64,000 bases of DNA from Aliarcobacter thereius LMG 24486 (GCF_004214815.1 NZ_CP035926.1:62001-126000), one strand, 5' to 3'; positions 27,101 to 37,266 are shown, numbered from the stretch's first letter. Made by a program: numbers and translations. Notes: generated by a model not told the origin, from the letters alone.

Positions 27101-27640
27101 ATCATCTCCAAATATCTCTTTATACTCCAAAGCTATTTTTTTTGCTTCTTCATATCCTTTTGCGCCATTTTTTACATTTCTATCATTTTGTGTATTTAGG
27201 TGCCAGTTTACTTCTCCTTGTAAACAAGCTGCACTACAAATAAGTCCTTCTGAGTGTTTTCTTAAAAGCTCTTTGTTTATTCTTGGATAGTAGTAAAAAC
27301 CATTTATATAGGCTTGAGAGCTAAGGTACATTAAATTTTTATAACCTATTTCATTTTTTGCATATAAACATAGGTGAAACCTTTGTCTATTTGATTTATC
27401 ACTTAAATCTTCACTATTGTGAATATAAGCTTCCATTCCAATAATAGGTTTTATTCCCTCTTTTTTCATAGCATTATAAAAATCAATTGCTCCAAACATA
27501 TTTCCATGGTCAGTCATAGCAACGCTTGTCATTCCAAACTCTTTTAGTTTTTTTGCAAGCTCTTTTATCTTATTTGCTCCATCAAGTAAAGAGTATTCAG
27601 TATGTAAATGTAAATGTGTAAATTGTGGTATTTGTGACAT
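24077..27640 (-). CDS. dnaE: DNA polymerase III alpha subunit
   Basis: 1187 residues, the replicative polymerase. N-terminal PHP domain (HLHLHTEYSLLDGA at 9-22), catalytic palm with PDIDMDFCQ (about 420) and the GPGRGSAAGSLVAY segment, tau-binding and helix-hairpin-helix regions, and a C-terminal OB fold (SSQIDELDDGSQILIVGKIEE). Length and domain order are normal. Its end is nested with surE. Confidence 0.97.
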   Translation of the reverse strand: MSQIPQFTHLHLHTEYSLLDGANKIKELAKKLKEFGMTSVAMTDHGNMFGAIDFYNAMKKEGIKPIIGMEAYIHNSEDLSDKSNRQRFHLCLYAKNEIGYKNLMYLSSQAYINGFYYYPRINKELLRKHSEGLICSAACLQGEVNWHLNTQNDRNVKNGAKGYEEAKKIALEYKEIFGDDFYLEIMRHGIGDQHFIDDQILKISNETNIKVVATNDTHYLEQKDADAHEAFMCIAMNKLYDDPNRLRHSVHEFYLKSQEQISKLYADIPEAIEATQEIADKCNLTIKLGNPTPPNFKFTREKLQEKNIDIPEPQNEYSLENDKILFELECKEGLEERLKLIPKENHEEYKKRLDIEIEIIKNMKFPGYMLIVWDFVKVAKDMGIPVGPGRGSAAGSLVAYSLKITDIDPIPYGLLFERFLNPERISMPDIDMDFCQSRRGEIIDYVVQQYGRANVAQIITFGKLLAKGVIRDVARVLDMPYAKADAMAKLIPDELGINLTQSWEKEPKIKELCEADPLAARVWEYALALEGLNRNAGTHAAGVVISNEPLWNKTPLFKPSGLDTLATQYNGKYIEDVDLIKFDFLGLKTLTVINEAIKLIEQRHGIKIDFNTIDVNDKGVYDLIQTGDTLGLFQIESDGMQDLCKRLKPSNFEDIIAVLALYRPGPMESGMLDDFIERKHGRAKIDYFHDELEDVLKPILENTYGVIVYQEQVMQIVQSVGGFSLGGADLVRRAMGKKIKEEMDKLKGEFADGAQKKGFTRAYAEELFDLIVKFAGYGFNKSHSAAYALITFYTSYLKCYYPADFMAALLTLEKDNTDKVVRYVDEVKRLGLDLFPPDINKSDLVFSATKIDGKEVVMFGMGAIKGAGDVAINSILKAREEKDFENLADFISRIDGSKVNKRVIESLAKAGVFDSFAYSRNSILSQIEKILDATNKASSAKKLAFGSLFGDSEELTTIDVVLDHLPEYSKKEILELEKASLGFYVSGHPLDEYKDKIDKINYTLSSQIDELDDGSQILIVGKIEEITERISKKGSKFGIVSILDFHGTIEFMLFEDKLKDLRESFDLNEPIAFKVRISKNDQFTRMSVLKIETIYEAQKEKVKIKQKEAPLLPVCIALPLDNDRRIMQDLFELIVNNQGKRELRIIIKSKLADIELESGIKVNDNVEKLIHNIKGAYLEDVENSINK

Positions 27641-27725
27641 AATATATAAATCTTTTTAAATTTTTTAATTTATAGTGTAGCGAAAAAATGGTTTTATATT
27701 AGTTAAATTTTAGACAAAGATGAGC

Positions 27726-28268
27726 TTACGCTAAAAGCCCATCTTTTACACTTTTGTAAATTTCTTCTCCTTTTAGAATTTTTACAAGTTCTAATGCAAA
27801 TTTTGTTGCAGTTGCAGGACCTCTTGAAGTTATAATATTTCCATCTATTACTACATCTTCATTGGGTTTGTACCCATCTAATCTTATTTTTGTTTCAAAG
27901 CTAGGATAACAAGTATAGTTTTTTTCTAAAACTTCTGCTTTATGAAGTGCATAAGGAGCTGTACAAATTGCTGCTATTTTTTTATTTTTAACTTTAAACT
28001 CTTTTAAAAGTTTTTGAACACTCTTATCTTCTGCTAAAGTAAAAGCATTTGGTAAACCACCAGGTAAAACAATCATATCAAAATCATCGCTACAAAGTTC
28101 ATCTATTTTTTTATCCATCTCTATTTTTATATTGTGAGCACCTGTTAAAATTTTGTTTTCAACTCCAGCACTTACAACATTAATATCTGCTCGTCTACAA
28201 ATATCAATAATATTAATTGCCTCAATTTCCTCAAAACCATCTGCTATTGCAACCAGAATTTTTGCCAT
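27726..28268 (-). CDS. DJ-1/PfpI family protein (YajL-like)
   Basis: 180 residues. The nucleophile elbow AAICTAPYAL carries Cys102, with the partner Glu14 in ADGFEEIEA, as in DJ-1/YajL. These proteins act as oxidative-stress chaperones; glyoxalase or deglycase activity has been proposed for the family. The gene stands alone between dnaE and the divergent lipoprotein genes. Confidence 0.9.
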   Translation of the reverse strand: MAKILVAIADGFEEIEAINIIDICRRADINVVSAGVENKILTGAHNIKIEMDKKIDELCSDDFDMIVLPGGLPNAFTLAEDKSVQKLLKEFKVKNKKIAAICTAPYALHKAEVLEKNYTCYPSFETKIRLDGYKPNEDVVIDGNIITSRGPATATKFALELVKILKGEEIYKSVKDGLLA

Positions 28269-28393
28269 TTTTAGCTCCTTTTATAAAATTATTTTTTTAA
28301 GATTATATATAAGTTTGATTTATATAAGCTTTTATAAAGTTCTTGTAAGTAATTTTTAACTAAAATCTTAAGAATTTATAAAGAGGATAGCAT

Positions 28394-29032
28394 ATGTTTA
28401 GAAAGTTTCTAAAGTTTTCAATATTTGTAGCGGTTCTTTCTATGTTTACAGCTTGTGGATATAAGAATCAAAATACTCAAACAGAATACGACAAAGTACG
28501 ATCAATGAGTGATGGTATGAATATTTCAAACTATAAACAACAAAAAGTTATTATTCAAGATACACTTGAAGCAACAATTTCATCTCTGGCTACACAAATG
28601 GTTACAAATAAAAAGATTGATACTAAAAAATCAATTGTGGTTACATCATTTGTACAGTTAGACAAGTTTAAACAAACATCAGAATTTGGAAGAGTTGTTG
28701 GAGAAAGCATGATAGATGAGCTTTCTAATAGAGGATTTGGAGTTACGGAATTTAGAGGACAATTAGCAGTTTCTGTAAATGAAAGAGGGGAATACTTTTT
28801 ATCAAGAGATCAAAAAGATTTAAAAAGTGAAGTTCCAAGTAATTATGTAGTTGTAGGAACTTATTCAAGACAAATTGGGAAAGTTATCTTAAATGCAAGA
28901 ATAATTGATAATATAACAGGAAAAGTTCTATCAAGTGCTAGAGCAACTTATAAACATAATTATGCAAATGATTGTGTAATGTTTCAAGATTGTCCACCAT
29001 TAAGAACTATTAAAATTGTTGAAGAGAAATAA
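28394..29032 (+). CDS. FlgO-like outer membrane lipoprotein (copy 1)
   Basis: 212 residues with a lipoprotein signal (lipobox FTAC, Cys21) and a FlgO-type domain: KKSIVVTSFVQLDKFKQTSEFGRVVGESMIDEL at about 76-108, and the SNYVVVGTYSRQIGKVILNARIID strand region. FlgO supports flagellar function at the outer membrane in Vibrio and Campylobacter. The paralogous gene follows after 3 bp. Link to motility is inferred from the domain. Confidence 0.8.
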   Translation: MFRKFLKFSIFVAVLSMFTACGYKNQNTQTEYDKVRSMSDGMNISNYKQQKVIIQDTLEATISSLATQMVTNKKIDTKKSIVVTSFVQLDKFKQTSEFGRVVGESMIDELSNRGFGVTEFRGQLAVSVNERGEYFLSRDQKDLKSEVPSNYVVVGTYSRQIGKVILNARIIDNITGKVLSSARATYKHNYANDCVMFQDCPPLRTIKIVEEK

Positions 29033-29035
29033 AAT

Positions 29036-29650
29036 ATGCATTTCTCATTTTTTAGGTTAGGGCAGTTTTTTGCTCTAGCCTTTTTTTCTTTATTCTTAAT
29101 ATCTTGTTCGTATAAAAACCCTATAACAAGTGCTACTAATTTTCACTCAATGCTTACAACAATGGTTGATAAACAATCATTGAATTTAGAAAAACATATC
29201 TATTTAGATGATGTTGTATTGGTTTCAGATTTTGTAAATGTAGATAATCTGAAAAATAGATCAGAACTTGGATTTTTACTTTCAAGTATGTTAAAAGATA
29301 AATTAGCATCAAAAAGTATTATTACAAGAGAAGTTGAACTTACAAAAGAGTTTGAATTTGGACAAAGTGGATTAAATGTACTTACAAGAGAACATAAAAA
29401 GATTTTATCTGATGAGGTTGATTCAAGATATGCTTTAGTAGGTTCATATTCAATTACAAGTAAAACTTTAAATATATTTATAAAATTAATAGAATTAAGC
29501 AGTGGAAATGTTGTTGGGTCTTCTTATGAAAGAACAGCAATTACAAGTGAAATCTTAGAACTAGAAGGTTTTGTAAATGATGATATAAGAGATGAAAAAG
29601 AGAAAAAAAGAAAATTAAAAGAGAATACAAGAAGACCTTTAGTTTTATAA
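29036..29650 (+). CDS. FlgO-like outer membrane lipoprotein (copy 2)
   Basis: 204 residues, lipobox LISC with Cys24, then a second FlgO-type domain (VVLVSDFVNVDNLKNRSELGF, SRYALVGSYSITSKTLNIFIKL) and a basic tail. It is clearly homologous to its upstream neighbour, so the pair arose by tandem duplication and probably acts together. Ends 1 bp before the convergent recJ stop. Confidence 0.78.
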   Translation: MHFSFFRLGQFFALAFFSLFLISCSYKNPITSATNFHSMLTTMVDKQSLNLEKHIYLDDVVLVSDFVNVDNLKNRSELGFLLSSMLKDKLASKSIITREVELTKEFEFGQSGLNVLTREHKKILSDEVDSRYALVGSYSITSKTLNIFIKLIELSSGNVVGSSYERTAITSEILELEGFVNDDIRDEKEKKRKLKENTRRPLVL

Positions 29651-29651
29651 A

Positions 29652-31220
29652 CTAAATAAACTCTTGTATTAAAAATTGAGGTTTTATTGTACCTCTAAAT
29701 TCATTTTTAGATATTGAAACTATAAAGTTTAGTTCTTTATCTAAATTTAAATTACTATCATTGAACTTTATAGCTTCAAATAAGAAACCATCACTGCTAC
29801 TAAGAGTTAGTTTTAAATGATTTTTGTCTCTTCCTAGAAGTTCGCATTTAACTAAATTTGCTTTTGATACTTTAAAAATAGGTTTTGAGTTTTCTAAACC
29901 ATAAGGTTCAAAACTTTCAATAATTTCTAGAAACTCCAAATCTACACTTGCAATATCTAGTTCTCCTAAGTTTTCTTGTTCTTCATGTAGTTCTAGTTTG
30001 TTATTTTCTAAAGAACTTTGAATAATAGAGTTAAACTCATCAAGTTTTGAACTATCTAAAGATATCCCAGCTGCATTTTTATGTCCGCCAAAACCTAATA
30101 AAATATCTGAAGCATTTTGAATTAAATCATATAAATTTAGTTGAGAGTTTGCTCTAGCACTTCCTTTTGCAATACCATCTTTTATAGAGAATACAAAGGC
30201 TGGTTTTTTATAAGCATTTGAAAGTTTTGAAGCGACAATTCCAATTACACCTTCATGCCAATTCTCTCCCCAAACAATAATAGCTTTATCATCACTACTT
30301 ATAGAGTTTTGAGCCTTTTTTGTAATCTCTTCTTGAAGAGTTTTCCTGTAAGAGTTTAATTCATCTAGAAGAGCTAAAGATTCAAAAGCTCTATCTTTGT
30401 TCTTTGATAATAAAAAATCTAAAGCAATAGTTGCATCATCCATTCTTCCTGCACTATTAAGTTTTGGAGCAATTAAAAATCCAATATCATCAGATACTAA
30501 AATAGATTTTTGAAGGTTTTGATTTAATATTTTAAAAGCTTCTCTATTTGATGTTTTCATCTTTTTTAAACCTTGTTTTACCATTGTATAATTAAGGCTG
30601 GTCATTGGCATTATATCTGCAATAATTGCTAGGCAAAGAAGGTCAAGATAAGAGCTCAAATCAACATTTACACCAAGCTCTTTCTTTATGGCTGCACAAA
30701 AATACCAAGCTACCTGTGCTCCACAAATCTCTTTATATTCAAAAGAACAATCTTTTTGTTTTGGATTTATAATTGCAAATGCTATAGGTACAATATCTCC
30801 TACTGTATGATGGTCTGTTATTATTAAATCAATATTTTTAGATTTTAATATTTTTGATGCTTCAATTGAACTAATTCCATTATCAACAGTGATTACTAAA
30901 CCATCTTTAATTTGCATTGCAATTTTTGGTGATAAACCATAACCATGTTCAAATCTATTAGGAATAATATAATCAATTTTTACTCCAATAGAGTTGAAAA
31001 ATTCAATCATAATTGAAGTAGAAACTACACCATCAACATCATAATCACCTATAATAGTGATTCTTTCATTATTGTTTATGGCTTTTTTTACTCTTTGTGA
31101 TGCTTTTTTGATATCTTTGAAGTTATCAGGAGAAGGAATAGATGCAAGCTTTGAATAAGGATTATTCAAATGCCTTGCATTTAATATAGAAACAAGCCTT
31201 TGCTTTGTAATTTTTTGCAT
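29652..31220 (-). CDS. recJ: single-stranded-DNA exonuclease RecJ
   Basis: 522 residues. DHH-family nuclease motifs: DYDVDGVVST (about 58-67), DNGISS, and DHHTVGD, then DHHA1 region GFGGHKNAAGISL and a C-terminal OB domain. It is the 5'-3' ssDNA exonuclease of recombination and mismatch repair. Its start overlaps pyrG by one base. Confidence 0.95.
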   Translation of the reverse strand: MQKITKQRLVSILNARHLNNPYSKLASIPSPDNFKDIKKASQRVKKAINNNERITIIGDYDVDGVVSTSIMIEFFNSIGVKIDYIIPNRFEHGYGLSPKIAMQIKDGLVITVDNGISSIEASKILKSKNIDLIITDHHTVGDIVPIAFAIINPKQKDCSFEYKEICGAQVAWYFCAAIKKELGVNVDLSSYLDLLCLAIIADIMPMTSLNYTMVKQGLKKMKTSNREAFKILNQNLQKSILVSDDIGFLIAPKLNSAGRMDDATIALDFLLSKNKDRAFESLALLDELNSYRKTLQEEITKKAQNSISSDDKAIIVWGENWHEGVIGIVASKLSNAYKKPAFVFSIKDGIAKGSARANSQLNLYDLIQNASDILLGFGGHKNAAGISLDSSKLDEFNSIIQSSLENNKLELHEEQENLGELDIASVDLEFLEIIESFEPYGLENSKPIFKVSKANLVKCELLGRDKNHLKLTLSSSDGFLFEAIKFNDSNLNLDKELNFIVSISKNEFRGTIKPQFLIQEFI

Positions 31221-32836
31221 TACTTAGCTTTATTTGCTTCTTTTACAAAATCTAAAATTATTGGATTTGGAGTTTCAAGATGAGAAGTAAACTCAGGATG
31301 GAATTGAACTCCTACAAACCAAGGGTGGTCTTTTATTTCAATAGCTTCAATAAGACCATTTGATTCACCACTTACAATCATTCCAGCTTTTTCTAAAACC
31401 TCTTTATATTTTGGGTTTGCTTCGTATCTATGTCTATGTCTTTCAAAGTACTCTTTATTGTTTCCATAAGCTTTTTGAAGTTTAGAACCTTTTAGTGGTT
31501 CAAATGGATACTCTCCTAATCTCATAGTTCCACCAAGTGGAGATTTACTTGTTCTTAATTGTTTATGTCCACTTTGGTCTATAAATTCGTCAATTAAATA
31601 AATTAGAGGATTTGAAGTATTTTCATCAAATTCAATAGAGTTTGCATCTTCAAGTCCAAGAACATTTCTAGCAAATTCAATAATACTTAGTTGCATACCA
31701 AGACAAATTCCTAAAAATGTAATTTTATTTTCTCTTGCATATTTAATTGCATCAAGTTTACCTTTTACTCCTCTTGGACCAAATCCACCAGCAACTAAAA
31801 TTCCATCTACATTTCCAAGAACTTCATAAACACCTAAATCTTCGATTCTTTCGCTATCACACCAATGAATATTCATTTTTGTATTTAAATGAGCTCCTGC
31901 ATGAATTAAAGATTCAACTAAAGATTTATAAGACTCTTTAAGTTCCATATATTTACCAACAATAGCAATAGTAACTTGATCCTGAGGAACTAAGATGTTT
32001 TTAACAAGTCTATCCCATTTTTCCATATTTGGTTTGATTTTTACATTGAAATGGTCAGATAAAGGATTTAAAATTCCTTCTTTTATAAAATGAAGAGGAA
32101 CTTGATAAATAGATTGTGCATCACCAGCTTCAATAACAGCATTTCTATCAATATCACAAGCAAGTGCAAGCTTCTCTTTTAAAGCTTTTGGGAGTTCTTG
32201 TTCTGTTCTACAAACTAACATATGAGGAGTAATCCCAATTCTTCTTAACTCTTGAACAGAGTGTTGAGTTGGTTTTGTTTTTAATTCACCTGCTGCTTTT
32301 ATAAATGGAACTAAACTTACATGAATATTCATAGTATTTGCTTTTGGAAGTTCATGTCTAATTGATCTAATAGCTTCTAGAAAAGGTAAACTTTCGATAT
32401 CTCCAACAGTTCCACCAATTTCAATAATTAAAAATTCATTATCATCAGCTGCTGCAAATATTCTATCTTTAATTTCATCAACAACGTGAGGAATTACTTG
32501 GATTGTTTTACCAAGGTAACCACCTTCTCTTTCTCTTTTTATAACACTTTGATATACTTGTCCTGTTGTAAAACTATTGATTTTTGTTAAAGTTCTATCT
32601 ATAAATCTTTCATAATTTCCTAAGTCAAGGTCAGTTTCAGCACCATCAGCAGTTACAAAAACTTCTCCATGCTCTAGTGGACTCATTGTTCCTGGGTCTA
32701 CATTTAAATATGGATCTATTTTTAACATACTAACTTTGAATCCAGATTGTTTTAATATTGTTGCAATCGAAGCAGAAGTGATACCTTTTCCTAAAGAACT
32801 AAGCACTCCACCAGTTACAAATATAAATTTTGTCAT
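31220..32836 (-). CDS. pyrG: CTP synthase
   Basis: 538 residues. Synthetase domain 1-265 ([17 protein letters not shown] at the start; [11 protein letters not shown]) and class I glutamine amidotransferase domain with the nucleophile in [10 protein letters not shown] and the HPEFTS pair near the C-terminus. It aminates UTP to CTP using glutamine. Intact catalytic triad, unlike the CarA in this window. Confidence 0.97.
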   Translation of the reverse strand: MTKFIFVTGGVLSSLGKGITSASIATILKQSGFKVSMLKIDPYLNVDPGTMSPLEHGEVFVTADGAETDLDLGNYERFIDRTLTKINSFTTGQVYQSVIKREREGGYLGKTIQVIPHVVDEIKDRIFAAADDNEFLIIEIGGTVGDIESLPFLEAIRSIRHELPKANTMNIHVSLVPFIKAAGELKTKPTQHSVQELRRIGITPHMLVCRTEQELPKALKEKLALACDIDRNAVIEAGDAQSIYQVPLHFIKEGILNPLSDHFNVKIKPNMEKWDRLVKNILVPQDQVTIAIVGKYMELKESYKSLVESLIHAGAHLNTKMNIHWCDSERIEDLGVYEVLGNVDGILVAGGFGPRGVKGKLDAIKYARENKITFLGICLGMQLSIIEFARNVLGLEDANSIEFDENTSNPLIYLIDEFIDQSGHKQLRTSKSPLGGTMRLGEYPFEPLKGSKLQKAYGNNKEYFERHRHRYEANPKYKEVLEKAGMIVSGESNGLIEAIEIKDHPWFVGVQFHPEFTSHLETPNPIILDFVKEANKAK

Positions 32837-32918
32837 TAAAATACTCCATAAAATGATTAAGTTTTGAAAATAAATAAGCTGTGATTTTATCTAAAAATAG
32901 CTAATAAGCAATTTAATC

Positions 32919-32942
32919 AAAAAAGTGCAAAAGCACTTTTTT
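32919..32942. terminator. terminator after ccoG
   Basis: A perfect 10-bp stem AAAAAAGTGC / GCACTTTTTT with a 4-nt loop, just past the ccoG stop; it reads as a U-tract terminator on the minus strand. Confidence 0.85.
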
Positions 32943-32944
32943 GT

Positions 32945-34327
32945 CTATTTAAGTCTATCTGATCTTGGGAAAAAGAATGTAGCGTTTCTAAATACTTTAA
33001 CTTTTTCAGGGTCTTCAATAGCATAAGCTTTAAGTGTAATTTTTACAGGGGTATCTTTTAAATTATTATCAACTAAAAGTTTATCTGTTTGAAGAATTAC
33101 TACTTTTTTAGCCATTTTACCAGGACTTAGAGTAAATGGTTCAAATCTCTTTATAGTAATATTTGGATTATCAACAACTTCAAGATGATAAGTAAGTTGT
33201 TTTGATTCCGTGTTTTGAAATAGTAAAACATAGTTATTTGATACAACATTACCATCTTTTATTTTATAAAGTTCAGTATCTTTATTTACATTTAAAAGCA
33301 TATACTCTTTTTCACCACTCATTACAAACATTAAAGCAATTGTAAGGCTTAGTGCAACAAAATACATAATTGTATTTTTTCTAAATAGTTTTGTTGGAGT
33401 ATTATTTTCAATTTGATTTGTGCTTGACCATTGAACTAAAGACTCTTTACCAAGTTTTCCCATAACAGTTGTACAAGCATCTACACACTCTAAACAGTTA
33501 ATACACTCAAGCTGAAGCCCTTTTCTAATATCAATATGAGTTGGACAAACAGTAACACATGCATCACATGCTGTACACTCATTTTTTGGATCTGGTAAAT
33601 CTTTTGCTTTCCAAACAATTTGCTCTTTGTTTTCATTATAAATATGTCCACCTCTTTTTGTAGAGTAAATTGCTTGATATGTATTATTATCATATAAAAC
33701 AGTTTGAATTCTTGAATAAGGACAGATATAAACACAGAAATCCTCTTTTAAAATAATTACATCATAAACTAAAAAAGCAGTTATTGCCAAAACGAAACCT
33801 ATTAAAAAAAGATGTTCACTAGGATCTTGTAAATATGCAAAGAAATCTTGTGGTGGAACGAAGAACCACATAAAGTTTGAAGCAGCAACTAAAGCTAAAG
33901 CTGACCAGATAACTACTCCAATAGCTTTTTTTATTTTATTATTGTTTTTTGAGAAATCAATATTTTTTTGTTTGTTTTTAATTCTTCTCATTTTAAATAG
34001 AGTTGCTTCAATTAAATCCCTATAAATAACTCTAAAAATAGTTTGAGGACATGACCAACCACACCATGCTCTACCACCAATAGCAGTAATTGCAAAAATA
34101 CCAACAAATAAAAGCATTAGTAAAAATGGCATTAAATATAGTTCTTGCATATCAAATGCTGTTCCAAAGAAGTGAAATTGCATTTTATCAAAAGATAGTA
34201 AGAATATTTGATTCCCATTTATTTGAATAAATGGCAGACTAAGAGAGAAAATAGTTATAAAAAGATACATAAGATATCTTTTTTTTCTAAACGGAGTTTT
34301 TTTTGCTAATTGAGTTTGCTCTTTCAT
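32945..34327 (-). CDS. ccoG: cytochrome c oxidase accessory protein CcoG (RdxA/FixG)
   Basis: 460 residues. About five transmembrane segments, a polyferredoxin-type domain with WCGWSCPQTIFR, CVYICPYSRIQT and a double CxxCxxCxxxCP cluster (CTACDACVTVCP, then CINCLECVDAC), and a C-terminal IgG-like FixG domain. It acts in copper handling for assembly of cbb3-type cytochrome oxidase. The cco structural genes are not in the window. Confidence 0.93.
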   Translation of the reverse strand: MKEQTQLAKKTPFRKKRYLMYLFITIFSLSLPFIQINGNQIFLLSFDKMQFHFFGTAFDMQELYLMPFLLMLLFVGIFAITAIGGRAWCGWSCPQTIFRVIYRDLIEATLFKMRRIKNKQKNIDFSKNNNKIKKAIGVVIWSALALVAASNFMWFFVPPQDFFAYLQDPSEHLFLIGFVLAITAFLVYDVIILKEDFCVYICPYSRIQTVLYDNNTYQAIYSTKRGGHIYNENKEQIVWKAKDLPDPKNECTACDACVTVCPTHIDIRKGLQLECINCLECVDACTTVMGKLGKESLVQWSSTNQIENNTPTKLFRKNTIMYFVALSLTIALMFVMSGEKEYMLLNVNKDTELYKIKDGNVVSNNYVLLFQNTESKQLTYHLEVVDNPNITIKRFEPFTLSPGKMAKKVVILQTDKLLVDNNLKDTPVKITLKAYAIEDPEKVKVFRNATFFFPRSDRLK

Positions 34328-34519
34328 TTAGTGACCTTTTTTAAGAATTGTATGAATTTTATATCATATCTACTTATTTCATATATACCAAATATAATTT
34401 TAGATTCTAGCACTTTCGGGATAAATATTTCTAGATTTAAGTCAAAAGGCTTTTTTTATAGTTAAATTAATTTAATATTTAATAAACTTTTACAAATTCA
34501 ATTTTTAAGGATGAGGTAT

Positions 34520-35542
34520 ATGAATAGTATATTTAAAAAATTAATTATGCTTAGTTTATTGTTTTCTAGTATTTTTATTATAAATTTATTTGCACAAGAA
34601 GGAAAAGTGATTGGTTCTTCAAATCACACAGTACCAAGCTGGTTTAAACAAAGTTTTCTTGATATAGCTGAAGATATAGATGAAGCTAGTGAAGAGGGAA
34701 AACATTTTATGATTTTCTTTGATTTTGAGGCTTGTCCATATTGTTCAAAAATGCTAAAAGAGAGTTTTGAAGATAAAAATGAAACAAGTGATTTTGTAAA
34801 AAAACATTTTGATGTAATTGAACTAAATGTTAAAGGAAGTAAAGAAGTAACTTGGATAGATGGAGAACTTGTAAATGAAAGAGATTTAACAAATAAGTTA
34901 AAAATTCAATATAGTCCAACTATGGTATTTTTTGATGAAGAGAAAAATATTATTGCTAGAGTAAATGGATATAGAAATAGTGAAGATTTTAAAGATATTT
35001 TAGATTATGTTCAAACAAAATCATATTTAAAAATGGATCTTCTTACATATTTAAATAATATAGAGAAAAAAGATATATATAAATTTAAAAGTAATAAAAT
35101 GTTTAAAGAGCTTACAGATTTATCAAAAATAAAAACACCACTTGCAATTATTTTTGAAGACAAATCTTGTATTCCTTGTGGACATTTTCACGATAAAATT
35201 CTTACAAACAAAGATGTACAAGATGAGTTTTCTAAATATACAATAGTAAGATTAGATGCAAATTCAAATAGTTTAATCATTACTCCTAATGGAGAGAAAA
35301 CAAGTGCAAAAGCTTGGGTAGAAAAAATAAAACTAGATTATAGACCAGGAATTCTTTTATATAATGATGGTGAATTAAAATCAACTATTGATGCACTTTT
35401 ATTTCCTTTTCACTTCAAAGAAGTTTTAAGATATGTTAGTGGTAAATTCTATATAGCTTATCCAAATACATATTTGGATTATTTAAAAGATAGACAAGAA
35501 GAACTTATTAAAAGTGGTGTTGATATAAATGTTGCTGAGTAA
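34520..35542 (+). CDS. exported protein with two thioredoxin-like domains
   Basis: 340 residues with a signal peptide (MNSIFKKLIMLSLLFSS). Two thioredoxin folds follow: the first with CPYC (Cys72/75), the second with CIPC (Cys217/220) and further GHFHDKIL. A SoxW-like periplasmic thiol-disulfide role is likely. ATG 34520 is chosen because AAGGATGAGG precedes it at proper distance; the ATG at 34511 sits directly on the AAGG and would have no spacer. Partner unknown. Confidence 0.83.
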   Translation: MNSIFKKLIMLSLLFSSIFIINLFAQEGKVIGSSNHTVPSWFKQSFLDIAEDIDEASEEGKHFMIFFDFEACPYCSKMLKESFEDKNETSDFVKKHFDVIELNVKGSKEVTWIDGELVNERDLTNKLKIQYSPTMVFFDEEKNIIARVNGYRNSEDFKDILDYVQTKSYLKMDLLTYLNNIEKKDIYKFKSNKMFKELTDLSKIKTPLAIIFEDKSCIPCGHFHDKILTNKDVQDEFSKYTIVRLDANSNSLIITPNGEKTSAKAWVEKIKLDYRPGILLYNDGELKSTIDALLFPFHFKEVLRYVSGKFYIAYPNTYLDYLKDRQEELIKSGVDINVAE

Positions 35543-35544
35543 AT

Positions 35545-35563
35545 TTTAGGGCTTTGCCCTAAA
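35545..35563. terminator. bidirectional terminator
   Basis: TTTAGGGC / GCCCTAAA with a TTT loop between the convergent thioredoxin-like gene and coaE. Confidence 0.75.
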
Positions 35564-35565
35564 GT

Positions 35566-36156
35566 TTATAAAATCTTTTCTAATAAGTTTTCAACTTCAT
35601 TTTGAAGATGTTTTAAATCTTTTGAGTTATCAATAACATATTTTGCTAAATCTTTTTTCTTTTCAATATCCATTTGATTTGATATTTTTAAAATAGCTTC
35701 TTTTTCATCAATATTATCTCTTTTTTGTAATCTTTCTACTTGAATAGTTTTTGGTGTATAAACAACTATTGAATCTTTAATAGGATAATTCATCTTCTCA
35801 AAAAACAGAGGGATATCTATTATATATGGTCTGTTTTGATCTTCAAATATCTTTGCTTCTTTTTTTATATCTTCAAATATAAGAGGATGAAGTAGGGCTT
35901 CTAATTTTAATTTATTTTTTTCATTTGAGAAGATGATTTTTCCAAGTTCTTTTCTTATTACTTTTCCATCTTTAACATATTGTTTACCAAACATTTCAGC
36001 AATCTTTTCATGCTCTTTATCTAAAATTTTATGTGCTATTTTATCAGCATCTATTATTAAAAGACCGTGAAGTTTGAAAAGATTACAAACAGTACTTTTT
36101 CCTGTTGCAATTCCACCTGTAAGAGCAATTGCATTTTTGAAACTATTTTCACTCAT
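35566..36156 (-). CDS. coaE: dephospho-CoA kinase
   Basis: 196 residues. P-loop GGIATGKST (14-22), DADKIAHKIL and the lid region VYTPKTIQVERLQKRD are characteristic. It performs the last step of coenzyme A synthesis. Divergent from purM. Confidence 0.95.
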   Translation of the reverse strand: MSENSFKNAIALTGGIATGKSTVCNLFKLHGLLIIDADKIAHKILDKEHEKIAEMFGKQYVKDGKVIRKELGKIIFSNEKNKLKLEALLHPLIFEDIKKEAKIFEDQNRPYIIDIPLFFEKMNYPIKDSIVVYTPKTIQVERLQKRDNIDEKEAILKISNQMDIEKKKDLAKYVIDNSKDLKHLQNEVENLLEKIL

Positions 36157-36250
36157 TTTTGATTTCCTAAGATTTATAAATAGTTGGATATAATACCCAA
36201 AAATTTTTTAAAATTAAAAATTAGCTTAAAAAAATAGTATAGAGGTAAAA

Positions 36251-37246
36251 ATGGCAACAGTTAGTTACAAAGATGCAGGAGTTGATATAGATGCAGGAAA
36301 TCAGTTTGTAGAGAATATTAAACCATATGTAAAATCTACAAGAATTCCAGGAGTTTTAGGAGGTATTGGTTCTTTTGCTGGTGCTTTTGAACTACCAAGT
36401 GGATATAAACAACCTGTTATTTTAGCTGGAACAGATGGAGTTGGAACAAAGTTGAAACTTGCAATTGATGCAAAAAAGTTTGATACAGTTGGTATTGATT
36501 TAGTTGCTATGTGTACAAATGATTTACTTTGTAACTTTGGAGAGCCACTATTTTTTCTTGATTATTATGCAACAGCAAAACTTGAAGTAGAAGAAGCTAC
36601 ACAAGTTGTAAAAGGAATTGCTGAGGGTTGTATTAGAAGTGAATGTGCATTAATTGGTGGTGAAACTGCTGAAATGCCAGGAATGTATAAAGAGGGAGAT
36701 TTTGATTTAGCTGGTTTTTGTGTAGGAATTGCAGAAAAAGATGAGTTAGATAGAGTTTCAAAAGTTGAAGCAGGAGATGTTTTAATAGCACTTCCAAGTT
36801 CAGGAGTTCACTCAAATGGATTTTCACTAGTAAGAAAGCTTCTTTTAGAGAAGTTAGGAATGAGTTTAGAAGATGATTTTCAAGGAAAAAAACTAAAAGA
36901 TGTTTTACTTGAGCCAACAAGAATTTATGTAAAAGAGTTTAAAGCTAACAAAGATAAAATAAATGCATTAGCACACATTACAGGTGGTGGAATTACTGAA
37001 AATCTTCCAAGAGTTTTACCAGAAAATTTAAGAGCTGTTGTAGAAAGAAGTAAAATTAAAGTTTTACCAATATTTGAGTTTATGTCAAATCATGTTGAAC
37101 TTGAAGAGATGTATAGAACATTTAATATGGGTGTAGGAATGATTCTTGTAGTAAACCCAAAAAATGTAGATGTAATTTTATCTTCAACTGATGGATATGT
37201 TATTGGTGAGTTAAAATCTGGTGATAGAAAAGTAGAGTTTATATAG
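36251..37246 (+). CDS. purM: phosphoribosylformylglycinamidine cyclo-ligase (AIR synthetase)
   Basis: 331 residues. N-terminal [16 protein letters not shown]-binding [12 protein letters not shown], and the [11 protein letters not shown] and [16 protein letters not shown] motifs are all present. It closes the imidazole ring in purine synthesis. Monocistronic with its own terminator. Confidence 0.97.
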   Translation: MATVSYKDAGVDIDAGNQFVENIKPYVKSTRIPGVLGGIGSFAGAFELPSGYKQPVILAGTDGVGTKLKLAIDAKKFDTVGIDLVAMCTNDLLCNFGEPLFFLDYYATAKLEVEEATQVVKGIAEGCIRSECALIGGETAEMPGMYKEGDFDLAGFCVGIAEKDELDRVSKVEAGDVLIALPSSGVHSNGFSLVRKLLLEKLGMSLEDDFQGKKLKDVLLEPTRIYVKEFKANKDKINALAHITGGGITENLPRVLPENLRAVVERSKIKVLPIFEFMSNHVELEEMYRTFNMGVGMILVVNPKNVDVILSSTDGYVIGELKSGDRKVEFI

Positions 37247-37266
37247 ATAGAATTAAACTCTATCTA
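37244..37266 (+). terminator. hairpin at purM stop
   Basis: TAGATAGA / TCTATCTA, 8 bp with a 7-nt loop, overlapping the purM stop codon and ending 15 bp before the next start. Confidence 0.5.

Noticed and set aside
34328-34519. possible small gene or riboswitch in the ccoG-thioredoxin gap
   Set aside because: About 190 bp of AT-rich sequence with no open frame, no strong stem and no recognised aptamer; likely just two divergent promoters.
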